From Ficedula albicollis (lineage: Eukaryota; Chordata; Aves; Passeriformes; Muscicapidae): DNA of 64,000 bases. A program made the position numbers and the translations under genes. Under the pieces are notes generated by a model, which did not search any database, was not told the DNA's origin, and saw only the letters and a program-made list of their open reading frames with translations. The first letter of the stretch is position 1. Every line of letters starts with the position of its first letter. The stretch spans positions 16,893,192 to 16,957,191 of the forward strand of contig NC_021681.1 of the NCBI RefSeq assembly GCF_000247815.1, read 5' to 3'. Shown piece after piece: positions 27,101-40,200 of this stretch.

Positions 27101-28239
27101 CATGTGTTATGAATTCATTAGAAGATGTAGATCAGTTCTTCACTAGCATTGTTTTGATTAATTTTAACATATCTATATGGGATTCTTTCACTGCCTTTGT
27201 TTTGTGAATGATGAAGGTTTAAGACAATATATACTAATACAAGACAAAATACCAATCCCTAGACTGAAATACTTAGAAAATGCTACCATGTTGTTGAAGT
27301 CTGTACCTTAAAATTACTTTGAAATTTCTCTCAGAGGATGCATTCTTACAGTGTGCTTTGCACTTACTTTGACAGAACTTTTGTTATTGAAAAGTAGATA
27401 AATTTTTATTATTAAAAGTAGAATACAGTGCTCTTGAGTGTGAGGAGAGCTTCCTTAGAAGCTGTGGAATTGTTGTGTAAATCCCAGCCCCTTACCTTCC
27501 CATGCTCCTAGGCCTGCTCATTGTTCACTTTTCCAAAGGTACAGAGGATGACTGAAAATCTTAATGCTTCAAAAGTAACTGGCCATTAGAAAGGCTCACA
27601 TAAGTGCTGGTTAAACTATTTGACAGATCTGGTGGCTTCCAATAGCCATAATTCAGAGCTTTTGTGCTGGTAGGTTTTTTTGCCTCTCCTGAGGGACAGT
27701 AAGAAGCAGAAGAGTGAGAGGATGTTTGAAGCTGGTTTGGTTTTATCATCCTGCCTAAGGCTACAATGCTTGAAACCTGTCTTGAGTTCGTGCTGGCAGG
27801 GTCTTTTCTTTGTTCTTTGTCCTTTCCTTGTACTGCCATTAGCGTTTGTCAGAAACTAACCTTCTTTTTCTGTTTTTCTCTCTTTTCTTTTCTATTTGAC
27901 AGATCTGGTGGCTTTCAATAGCCATAATTCAGGGCTTTTGTGCTGGTAGGTTTTTTTGCCTCTCTGGTTAAACTATTTGACAGATCTGGTGGCTTCCAAT
28001 AGCCATAATTCAGAGCTTTTGTGCTGGTAGGTTTTTTTGCCTCTCCTGAGGGACAGTAAGAAGCAGAAGAGTGAGAGGATGTTTGAAGCTGGTTTGGTTT
28101 TATCATCCTGCCTAAGGCTACAATGCTTGAAACCTGTCTTGAGTTCGTGCTGGCAGGGTCTTTTCTTTGTTCTTTGTCCTTTCCTTGTACTGCCATTAGC
28201 GTTTGTCAGAAACTAACCTTCTTTTTCTGTTTTTCTCTC

Positions 28240-28272
<33 letters not shown>

Positions 28273-31200
28273 CTTATGGCTAGGTCAATTTGCAAGAATA
28301 CGTTATCAGAAGCAGGGGGCTGTTTGGGGAATTGGCATGTAGCATACTGGTTTAGATCAGCTATATCACAGTATATTTGCATCGTAAAAGTTATTTACTT
28401 CCCACATGGAAATTTTTGCAAGTCCAGTCTAGCCTGGTTAAACTCTTTCAAGTATAGTTATCCTACACTTTCGCTCTAGTATTTTGCTGATAGTCAGCTG
28501 GAATTAATGTAAAAGCTTTTCTTCATGTTTTTGCTCTAGTATTTTGCTGATAGTCAGCTGGGATTAATGTAAAAGTTTTTCTTCATGATATTTCTATTTC
28601 TTCTTCTTCTTTCGCTCTAGTATTTTGCTGATAGTCAGCTGGAATTAATGTAAAAGCTTTTCTTCATGATATTTCTATTTCTTCTTCTTAGATCCAGTCA
28701 TATGTGAATGGAGCACTGTACAGTATTCTGGCCATCCCTTCTGTGCGAGAAGAAGCCAAAGAAATGGTAAGAAGTAGATTCAGTCATATGTGAATGGAGC
28801 ACTGTACAGTATTCTGGCCATCCCTTCTGTGCGAGAAGAAGCCAAAGAAATGGTAAGAAGTGCTGCTTTGCATAGCATGAAAATCAACACCTCTGCCAGA
28901 GATGCCCAAACAGGGACCTGCTGAGCAGGGCACAGCAGAGCTGGGAGCCAGGGCATTTTGAGAAGGGAACCCACAAGAGGCCCTTCCCCTTTGATCCTCA
29001 GGAAAGTATGAATGCATGTCTCAAACAGTTCTGCCATATTTCCAGGTCCTTTTGGGGGTATTTCCAGGTCTTTTTCCCAGGGGTGGAGCCCCAGTAGTGT
29101 GAAGGATTCTGTCTGAATTATAAATTAAAGATGTTTGTTGTGTGTCCTTCTAGCGTTTTGTAGACTTCTTGTAGCCCAGGACATGCTTTCATCTGACCTG
29201 CCTCTTCTTCACCTTATGTGGATCATTCTGCAGTGGTTAGTAGCCACTAAAATGAGTTCTTTCTGCTTTTCCTTCTGCCTAGTATAGACATGGTTATTTG
29301 GGGAAGGCAGGAGGAAGGTTTAAGAACTAGGAACTGATTTCCTGTGAAAGTTAGTCTAATGGTAACAACTGTTTCAACTTCTGTGTTTGAGGAAGCTGCT
29401 GCTGGGATAGCAGCATGTCTTTGTGTCTTAGGAACTAACCCAGAGAGTTATGGAGACATAATTGTTGTCAGATGTGCTACCTCACAGAGCACAGAGGATT
29501 GAAAGTGGTTTTAAATGCTTAAAGACACAATATCAAGGCTATGAAGGACTATAGAGACCAGGTTTAAAGTCAAAGCTGGTTCTGCTTTTTGCTCTCACAG
29601 AGCACAGAGGATTGAAAGTGGTCTTAAATGCTTAAAGACACAATATCAAGGCTATGAAGGGCTATAGAGACCAGGTTTAAAGTCAAAGCTGGTTCTGCTT
29701 TTTGCTTTCCTTCTCTGAACCTTGCACTGTTGTCTCTGTGGATGCAGATTGCTACCTCACAGAGCACAGAGGATTGAAAGTGGTTTTAAATGCTTAAAGA
29801 CACAATATCAAGGCTATGAAGGACTATAGAGACCAGGTTTAAAGTCAAAGCTGGTTCTGCTTTTTGCTTTCCTTCTCTGAACCTTGCACTGTTGTCTCTG
29901 TGGATGCAGATTTTATCCTGTTCTGATGACTATTGTGTACTGAATTCAGAAGGCAAAAGCAACAGATCTGTTGTAAAAATTTGCTGTTCATCATGGACAT
30001 ATCTCTGTTTAAGCCTCAAAGCAATCTATATTTATTTTGTCTGTGCAACACTTGGATCTAGACACTATGGTTTGTTTCACACTGCCTCTGTTTTTCCTGA
30101 CCAAAAAAAAAAAAACGAATCTAGCTAACAAATCTCTGTCACTGCAGTCACATGAAGTACTGATCTAACAATGTTTTCTGCTACAATCAGGGAATGGAAG
30201 AAATTCTGCGCTGCTTTATCAAGGAAAGAAATGAAGAGATGGTTCGGCAGATTGAATTTGTTATCAAGCAACTCAATTCAGGTCAGAACACGTGCAGCTA
30301 TCAGAGCTTTAAATCTTTCACAAAAGCCATAAAAAAAAGCTCATGTTTTTATTTGGCATTGAAACCCTCAAAGAATAACAATGGTGTGATGGTCTGAGAG
30401 AGGGTGAATAGTGAATGTCAGGATTTGAAAGTTGTGTATTTTAAAATTTCCTTTATGCTGTAGTAATAAAGAAGAAATAAAAGGCTGAGTAAGATACAAT
30501 TCCAAAGTTCTGAGACTTAATAAATACGTAATAAAATGACCTTGACTGTTTTCTTTCATACCTGTGGTCTGATGGTAATGAGAGACTGCTGCCAACTACA
30601 AAAATGCAGTAGAAATTTGTAAAACAGGATTTAGGGACAAGTTCTGTCTGTGCTCATCTCTTGCTCTATTGAGGTGTAGCTTCATGTGAAATGGCTTATC
30701 CTGAATAGGGAGCAGAGACCCTTCTTTTTGGAGAGTATGTTGATGGGTCATAGGAATTGTAGATGCTCTTAATAGACTGAGAAAGTGGAATATTTATTCA
30801 GTTTTCTGCTACCTGTGACTGAAAGGAAGACTGAAGAAAGAGAAAGCAAATAATTCAAAGGAGATTAATTTTGGTTGCATCTTTCTGTACAGTAAACGTA
30901 GAAAAAGTTCAACTGCTTTCTTTGGCTTGTGGAAATAGAGCACAGTCTGTCTTACAATTCTAGCTTGTAAAAGAACAAAAAAGTATTTAAGCACTGTATT
31001 GCCACTATACAATATTTGTTCTTCAGGGTTATAGAACCACTTCTCTTCTACCTGGAAATGGTATTTTTAAGAGCTTTTGTCTGTGTCATTGACCAGTACA
31101 AGTTGTGCTTTTGGATTTCCAGCATATGCCTGGCCACTTTTTTCCTGAGGAAAAAATTTTGTCCAAAAGTTAAAAAAAGTATTCTGCATGAGTACTAACT

Positions 31201-34200
31201 TTTTATGTACAACAGCAGTTTACTATTAAAGTGTTTGCAGGGGTAGGGGGAAGTAGAGTCTCTTATGAAGAAAATATTTAGAAAATAGACAAACTTGCAG
31301 GTGCACCCACTTTCATTCAAGTCTTGTCAGTAAATACAGTGAGACATCACTCAGGGGGAAGTAGAGTCTCTTATGAAAAAAATATTTGGAAAATAGACAA
31401 ACTTGCAGGTGCACCCACTTTCATTCAAGTCTTGTCAGTAAATACAGTGAGACATCACTGTAGATTTTATGAGAAAGTAACTGTTCCAAGTGTTTCTATG
31501 TCTACCATTTTCCAAAATATAAATTGATTTCCTTGACTTCTAGAATGCTTTTAGGATCAAGTTATTCCAATAGTTGTCCTGAAAAAGATGTGTCTGTATG
31601 AGAATCAGGTTAAATGTTAAAAGTTAGGTAATAATTAGATTCTGTTAAGTTGTACACGTGCAACTTAACTGACACCATTTTGTTTTCCTTCTTTCTAGAA
31701 GAGCCATTCAATGATAATATTGTGTCTGATGATGATGAGGAAGAGGAGTATGAGGAAGTAAGTAAAGGCTTTCTGACACCTTTTAGAAAAATCCTTAACC
31801 TTCTAGAAAGAAAATATTTGTGTCAATAAACCAGACCTTGATGGTTTTTGCTGGGTTTTGATTTTGTTTTTTATCTTTACTTAATTATTCTTGCATTAAC
31901 AAAAAAATTGAATTTGTTTCTCTTTTCTTCATTTGAAGTCCTACTCTTTTATTATGGCAATTCACCACCTTTGTGATAATTAAAGGATTATAGCTTGATA
32001 TAAGGGAAGAGATGAGGAGTTACTGTAGCAGTAGAAATCTTGCTTTCAAGCAGACCTATTGGGTGCAGTTAAAACAATAAAAGTTTATTACCAGAATGGT
32101 TTATAAACAGACTGTCACTTTTTCTTAAGGTATCATTATCTATTCAGGGTGTGACTTTATTTGCTGTTTAAAAGCTTTGAAATATATTCAGTAAATTGCT
32201 GGAATGTAAGAAAGGGAAGCAGTTATTACAAATAGGGAATAAGTCCCATGAAAAAATACAATAAGCATGAGAAACTATGTCATAGTAAATATAAGCTGAT
32301 TAGCTTTGTATTTCCTTCTCTGCTAATAAATACATTCTAAACCAGTATTTCAACATATTTTAAGAAGCTGTCTTCATAGAGCCATGGGTGTAGACAGCAT
32401 AACATACTGGATCACCTAAATTAACAATCAAAGCAAGATGTAAATCACGTGAGAGATATGTTACACCCAGTCTTCACTGGTGGTATTGCCTTTTCTCTAC
32501 TGCCACAAGTGCACAGTGGAGGCTTGAAAATGCAGTATTAGCAGTTATGTGGGAGTTTTATCTTAAGGAAATCTACCTCACTACATTTTTATTTTATTGA
32601 GAAGCCTTTCTTGAGAAATATAAAAGAACAGGTATGGTAGATGTCCTGGAAACAGTATTTGTGCACACTTGGGTGTGTGTATGTGTGCACAGACATTCAT
32701 AGCATGTGTTTGGCTCTGAAGAAATCAGTGACATGGAGAGTGAGTGAACTGCAAAATGTTCTTGTATTAGAAGTGTTACTGCAGAACAGGTTCACTGAAA
32801 ACCATGCTTTTTGACAAAATATAAGCCTTTTGTCATGAACCAAAAAGAATAAGACAGATAAAACTTAGTCAGTTGTGTCCACATTCTAGCACATTAATGG
32901 GAATTACAGTGACTGGAGAAAAAGCAAATCTAAAATTTGTCCTGTTACTGCAGCGTGACAGAATGCATTTTCTAGTGCATGTTGACATTTTTCTGTTTTG
33001 AGAGCAGATAAAAATGCAAATATCCTGACTGTAACAGGTGTCCTCTCAACTACTGTGGGGTGCAGCACCATGCAGAATCCAGCCTTTGCATGGCAGTGTC
33101 CACAGAAGCCTTGCACTGGTTGCATTATTTATCCAGTTGTTGTGTTGTATTGTGTATACTTTATGTGTTGTGGCACAACAGGTGGTGAACTAATAATCCC
33201 TTTGCCTAAAGTTAGAGCTATGTGGAAATTCTAAGTTTAGAGCTACAAAGAAATTTATTTAACAATCAGCTCTCCCCTTTTTATTCTAAGGGAATACAGT
33301 ATTTTTTTTTTTTCTTATAGGATTAGATTATTGTAATTGTTTCACCTCCTGCAGTCTTGAAGTCAGTTTTTTTTAATCTTTCCACTCCTCCAACCGAAAA
33401 TCAATGCTTGTGGTGCAAGATGGGCTTCATGGAGATTAATCATTAAAATTTCCCTTTGCTTAAAATACTGCTTAACACTTTTTAACTGATGTTTCAAGAC
33501 TTTGAGTGTCTTGGATGTATGGTGAGAATCCAAGGTAATAATACCTTTGGTTGAACTTCGGTATACTTTTTTTAAAGGATCCTGTGTTTTGTTGTGAAAA
33601 GACATAGATAAGGAACTCCTTCCTGAAAGGTGTGGCATTGAATTGCGTGATAATATTGAACACATCCATCACTTTACCTGTTCCTGGGAATGAAAGGAAG
33701 GTGAATTCTCCTGTTCAGTCCTACCCCCTAGATGAGTTGCTGCTGCTTATAATCCCAGCAGAGGCTCTAGGTCAAATCCTTTTGAAATGTATTTTTGCCA
33801 CTGAACCATCATGTGATTAAAATGGACTTCTGGCATTTCTTATTTTTTGACTCAAAAAATAACAGTAGGCCTTTGAAACAGACAAGTGTCCAATTCCAGT
33901 TTTTCATTAGCTTTGCCATTATATTAAAAAGAAAAGCCAAGTTAGAGACTGTTTTTAGTGTAACATCAATTGCAACACATTCTGAATCCTTGTTGCTGCT
34001 GGGAACTATAATTCTGTTCTGCTACAAGGACATCTGGTTTCTTAATCCCTCCGTTTAGAAAATATAGTTTACAAATATCATGGCAGTAATGCATGATGTT
34101 GTTACTTTGTTAAATAAACAAAGATTTGTTGACTCACTACCTCAATGCTTGGAACTCTTGTATTTTGGAATTGCAGTGAGTTATTGTTCTCAATGGTGTT

Positions 34201-37200
34201 CTGTGATAACATCTGATATTGTGATCTGGCAACAGAAAGTTTCGGAAAATTTTATCAATAGTCTTGCTTTTACGTAACTTAAAGTACTACAGACTGAATG
34301 CATTTCAGGATATGTCCATATATTGCTGATTTTGCCAATTTAGTGACATGTTTTCAGGCTGCTTACTGATGTTCGAATCTGTTGCTCAATACCTTTATTT
34401 ATACCTTTACAGCTTTAAAAACATCAAAAAGACTCTCATGGAGCCTTAATTTGCAGATTTTGCCCCAGCTTTGTTTACAAGAGCATGCAAATGTTCCCAG
34501 TGCTGTCACTATAACGTTTCATGGGGGTTTTTTTTGCTTTTATCTGTGTTTAATTTAGAGTTGATGAATTTTCTTCTGGCTTTGAGCAGATCTTGTGGTA
34601 ATGACTACTTTCTCCTAAACACTGTGGCCAAGACACAGAGCCTATTAGAGGAAAATTCTGGGATTTTTAAGGCCATCATACATTTCAGAAATTTAAGATT
34701 CTGTACTGTGTGACACTGGAGCTTATAGCCATGTAAAAATGTCTGTGTGCTGTTATTCAGAAATAAATTGGCTTTTGTGTTTATCTGGTAAGTTTTAAAT
34801 TAACTAGTGTAGAGCTTAGGATATACTGGCTCCTGGAGTACATACCCAGCCTTGAGATGTCAGCCTTCTGGGGTGTGTTGACATCCACAGTCACAGTGTG
34901 TATTTCCTGGTGCTCAATATTCTCTTGACTGGTCTGTTAAATACTAACTTAATTTATCTTCAGTATTTGATCTCTGTGTTCGCTTTTTATTTGACTTGGA
35001 CCATCTTGAAAAGCTGCCTGTAGAAGTGAATATGTGCTATTGTAGCTCAGATTCAAAAGTTTAGTTACAAGCTGGAGCTGTGTGAGGTGACTGCACAGTG
35101 ATGATTTATCAGACACCCTCTGATCCGCTGTCACTCAGCACCTGGCAATAAAATCAGAGAGCTGTCGTGTGAAAATACACTTCAGCCGCAGGGCACATCA
35201 AAAGAAAGAGTTTAATCACAGGGCTTCAAGCCATTACGTGAACAGGCTTTGCTGCCAACATCTGCTGCAGCCCGTGAGAGTGGGGAACAGGGCACCAATT
35301 GTGTCACTTCAGCAGGAGCCATGGCACAGTGGGCAAAGTCCTTATTTTGTACAAGGAGGCAGTGGGGGGAATTTTCAGGCTTGGTTGCTTGGAAGGTTGA
35401 ATAATGTCAGGGAACAGGATTGGCTGCATGAACAAACCATGTAAAGAAAAGATGCTCCCAGACCTATTTATAAAGCTTATCTTTGCAACTTCCCCCCCCC
35501 CCATCAAAATACAGTATGTTGTGGACTTTGGAGTGTGGTTTCTTGGTGAGGGGCAGGGGGTGGTGAGTTGTTTTTTCCTTGATACAGATGATTGTTGCCT
35601 AGTCTACAAGTGTTTATCCTTTTGCCATCATCTGCATTATTTTTGACACATATCCAGCTTTCCAGGATAGAAAGATAGATTGTGTCTATTTAAAACTGAG
35701 TCTAAATCTCACTAAAGTAAAGCTGCTTTTCATTTTCATTGTGCTCTTGAGTTCATCAGAGTCCAGTGGCCATTGTTTTTAATGGAGTTTATGCCAGACT
35801 CTACATAACTATGCAATATACCTTTTTAGAATGATTCCTTCACTTTTTCTCATTTACTGTTTTTGACAGTCATTTACAATTACTGTTACAACAGGTTTCA
35901 AAAGTAAAGAATGTTTTCTTCATCTGGAGTGGGTCTGTCGTAGGCTATCTTGTGCAGGACAGAAAATAATTCTTTTTAGTAGCAAAATACAAGCAAAAAT
36001 ACTGTCTTGTTCTTGTACTACTGGTTTTGGTTAGCTGGAGGAATTCCTCAAACTTCAAAATTTCCTGGCTTTTTTGATCTTTAGAAGCTGCAGAGCTTCC
36101 ATGAAAGATGAACCACAGATAATTATTCTAGAAATAGGCACAGGAGAGTGAATTCTTGGTAGTTTTTACTTGAAGTTGGTTACATTTGAGTTTGTGGAAT
36201 AAAATCAACAGAAGGTTGTTGCCTTGTTATATGATATTTTTATCCTGAAGTACTGATTCCAAGCTTTTTGTACCAGTCCCTTATTACCAGCTTTAAAGCT
36301 TCCTTGCACCTGAGTTTCTTGTTGCCTTGCAGGAGGACAGTGACATCCTGGAGCCTGATCTGGACAAAGATGAGGTTTTGCTGCCTCAGATGGGAGAGCT
36401 TTCAGGAGAGAAGCTGCTAACAACTGAGTACTTGGGAGTGAGTACCACTCCTTAGAATTTTGAAATAAATTAATTTCCTGTGTTTAGTGTTTTATTTCAG
36501 TAGTTTCACCACTTTCTTCAATTTGTTGCTTGAAGAGGAGGTGCTACCTGCAGACCAGTCTGAATCTTTCACAGTCTGTGTATGAGCTGCTGCTCAGGAG
36601 AAGCAGAACCAGTGTGAGAAAGGAGCTACCCTTTCACAGGGGGTGGTCAGGCTGTGGCTTAATAATAAGCTACAGGCAGCCTTAGGGTTCTAGTCTACAC
36701 CAGTGACTCTGTGAGCACACAAAGCAAAGTGCTGAGCAGGTTAATACTGGAACATTCTGCTGGTTTGAAATTATTTTAGAAAAAAGGAAAGTTGAAAAGT
36801 CAACTGCTCCTGCAGGCGTTGTGCCGGATCAAGTATTGTCTGCCTTACTTCAAGCAGCAAAAAGCTATTAAGTAGAAAAGCATAAAGTTTGTATGAATGC
36901 CATTTATTCTGCTGTGACTAATTCAAGATATTCAGAGGGCTGGAGCACCTCTCCTGTGAAAACAGGCTTAGAGAGTGGCATTATTCATCCTGGAGAAGAG
37001 AAGGCTCCAGGGAGACCTTATTGTGGGCTTTCAGTCCTAAAAGGGCCTACAAGAAAGCTGGAGAGGAACTTTTTCACAAGAACGCAGAGTGGTCGGACAA
37101 GGGGGAATGGCTTCAAACTGAAAGAGAGTAGGTTAGATTAGATAAAAGGAAAATATTCTTCCCTGTGAGGGTGGTGAGACTGACACTGGTTGCCCCAAGA

Positions 37201-40200
37201 AGCTGTGGCAGCCTCATCCCTGGAGGGATTTGAGGCCAGGGTGGATGAGGCTTTGAGCAACCTGATGTGGTGAAAGGTGTCCCTGCCCATGGCAGGGAGC
37301 TTGGAACTGGGTGGTCTTTATGAACTTTTCCAACCCAACCCATTCTGTTATGAATGTATACCTCCTGGATTCGAGAGTCCAGAATCCTGACGATGGAAAA
37401 GTGGCCTGAGAGAAGATGTCGTGAGAGAGCCTTCCGTGATTCCAGACAGTTTTATCCAGTGACACCAGAATGCAATTTAGTTTCTGCTGCAATGTTTCTA
37501 TATAATTTTCTCTATGGCTTCAAATACCTGTTTTTCCACTGCATTATTTTTTTTCTTCATTTCCGTGTATCAGATAATGACTCACACTCCAAAAATCAAG
37601 AAGAAGCAATTTGCTGGTGTCCATCAGAGTATAGATGAGCCTCTCCAGAGACCTGTGACACCAGGTTATCACAGAACTGCATATCTAATGTAAGTCCCAA
37701 CAAATGAGACCAAGCTGGATTTTTTAAAAAGCATAGCAACAACAGAAAAGAAACCCATAGCAATGCCTAAATAACTAAACCTTTCCTATCTAAAACTGCA
37801 TTGCCATTGTCATTCATTATGGAGAATTTCAAAAAAATGAGCAGAACATTGCAGGCAGAGATAGGTCCATTGGCTGAGGTCACATTCCTAAAATAATTGA
37901 ATAAGTATTTACTGATCAGATTAATTTAAATTTGCATTATAACCCACATGTTCTTGCATCTTCTTGGAAAGTTGCACAAAACATCTACAATGCTTGGGAT
38001 CTTCCTCTTCAAGGAACAAGCAACAAAGTATATTGCTCTGGGGGGATTTGTTAGATGACAGATGAAAAAGAAAATGGGTAAGATAAAAAATCTTGTTATT
38101 TTGGGTTTCCCTGCTTTGGAAGAAATACATTTTCCATCAGAAATGTGTGACACTTTGCTCTTGGTGTGTTTTGGGTTAGAGTAGAAGGCTTATTTTAAAT
38201 GGAATAAAGGAGTCGTACCATGTAGAGCTCCTTGAATATTCTCTGCCTTCTGTTAGAAAAAGTGTATCTTGATTTCTGAGTTTTGTCCTGTTCACTGTCC
38301 TGAGTGAGGAAGTAAAATACCACTGAGATCCCAAATTTAAATGATTTTGTAACTTTCAGTTGCATAGTTTTAGATTTGATCAAGTCCAGGTAGCTATGAT
38401 ACAGGCATGTTTGTTGTGAAGATTTAATGTTTTTATTTCTGTGTATACTTAATCTGAGAGACTACAAGACTAACAAAGTATGATAATAGTACTCACAGGA
38501 TAAAAGACTTACAGGATTTGTATAGCTAAGTATGTTAAAATGAATGAGTGACTGAAACACAACAATGTAATGAAATTACAGGTCGTTCTTTGAACCCATC
38601 AGTCCTGAAGATTGTCCTATGTCATCCCTCTGCCATTCTTTGCTTTCCTGTTCATATTTTCTATTTCTTAAAGTACTTTTCTTCCTCATTTCAATGTGGA
38701 AAATGGATGCAGAAGACAGTGAGGACTGATGTGGGCTGTAGTTGCACAGGTGTAGGTGACTGAGTGGAGTCTGTTGTTTGGGACAGGTGGTGGTCACAGC
38801 TTTATCTTGCCTCCCACTATCTCGTGTTGGAATTAGAGTTACTACTAGCAGATGATCTGACTGGGAGCCCTCCTGAGTCATCCAAACATACTCTTTTGGC
38901 AGGTGTACCATTCTTCTGGGATTATACATATTAGGTTACCAGGGCTTGGAACAGACAAGTGTAACATACCAGATCTAGGCATGGACACAGGCCCGGAAGA
39001 CATTTATTTTTTAAAAAAGCAAGATGAAGGAAACACACACTTCTAAAGCAGAAGAATTTTTGGATATCCCATGGCAGAATTTGCCTTGTAAACTTAATTT
39101 TTATTCTGAGTGCTGGCCTGGATAAAATGGCGTTTGTTTGAACATGGCACCTACTTTGTCTGCCTGGTAAAGACCAAACATGGACTTAGAATTTTGACTT
39201 TGTGCCCTTTCTTACAGTGGCCAACTTTTTGCACCATCACAACATTCACAGTTTTTGCAATATGTGTGTGTTTGTGTGTCAGAAGAAAGCAGCAATTAAT
39301 TAATATATTAGCTCATATTAGTAAAATGGTGATTATCTAATAATTTTCATGCAGTCCTCCAAAAGAACTGTAGGCCATAAAAACCTAGACTGGTTAACCA
39401 ATGCCGTGATATGCATTGCCACTTTACTGTGGGGTCAGTGTTGAAATTCAAGGTCCCACTTCCCCTGCACAGTATTTTACCCATGGTGGGTTTGGAGACC
39501 TGGACTGATTCTGTGGAATTGGCTGTTAGGGCAGTGTTACAGTCCAGTTTTTAAATTTACTAGAAATTTCTCTGCCCAAATTAAGGTGCAAACAAGACCA
39601 TATGCCAAAGTTAATAGTGTGCATTTTATTTGATAATAAATATAAGAGAGAGAGAGAGAGAGAGAGAAGAAGGAAGAAACAGAAGAGAGGTGGGGGTACA
39701 GAAAGAGTGACAGAGACAGATCAAAGAAAGCATCACCATTCTGTGTATCCCATGGATGTGCTGTTAATCCTCTCCAGCTCTGCTCTTCTTGGTGGTGTTG
39801 GAGGGTGCCCTGAGAAGCACACAATAAATGGATTAATGCATGCTCAGGCCAGGTGGGAATGCCCCCAATGGGGACAGTTTGACACAGTCTCTTGTAGCAG
39901 ACTCTGGGTCTGTTGCATCACTTTGAGACATGTTTAGTCCTGTGGTGCAAGGCCTTAGGAATGGGTCTGAGGAGTCTTTGATGGATTCTGACACCCCCTC
40001 AGCTGCCTCCCACATCAGTGTCCCGTGGATGTGGCCTGTGGGGTTGGGGGTTACACAGCTGGGCCAGTCTGTGTAAGTGAGGATGGGTGTTCAGTGCCTC
40101 TGACCAGAGGTTGCACCCCAAACCACCACCCCCCCTCGTTTTGGGGGGAGTCTGTGTAAACCTGGCCTCTGTGGGCTGTGGTCTCCCTCACCCCAAACCC

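Larger units (their letters stand above)
26161..28691 (+). other. ARMC9 intron 12 of window
   Basis: 2.5 kb. Its 3' half is built largely of duplicated segments: a nested set at 27608-28251 and a three-copy set at 28470-28691 that forms the acceptor region. A T/C-rich tract (TTTTC)n with T12 lies at 28236-28273. Confidence 0.82.
28767..30190 (+). other. ARMC9 intron 13 of window
   Basis: 1.4 kb. It begins with the duplicate exon copy (28778-28852) and contains a three-copy duplication at 29475-29912 and an A13 run near 30104-30116. Confidence 0.82.

Noticed and set aside
27561..28196. Two near-identical 92-93 codon minus-strand frames
   Set aside because: They are the same chance frame copied by the 357-bp duplication, not a gene family.
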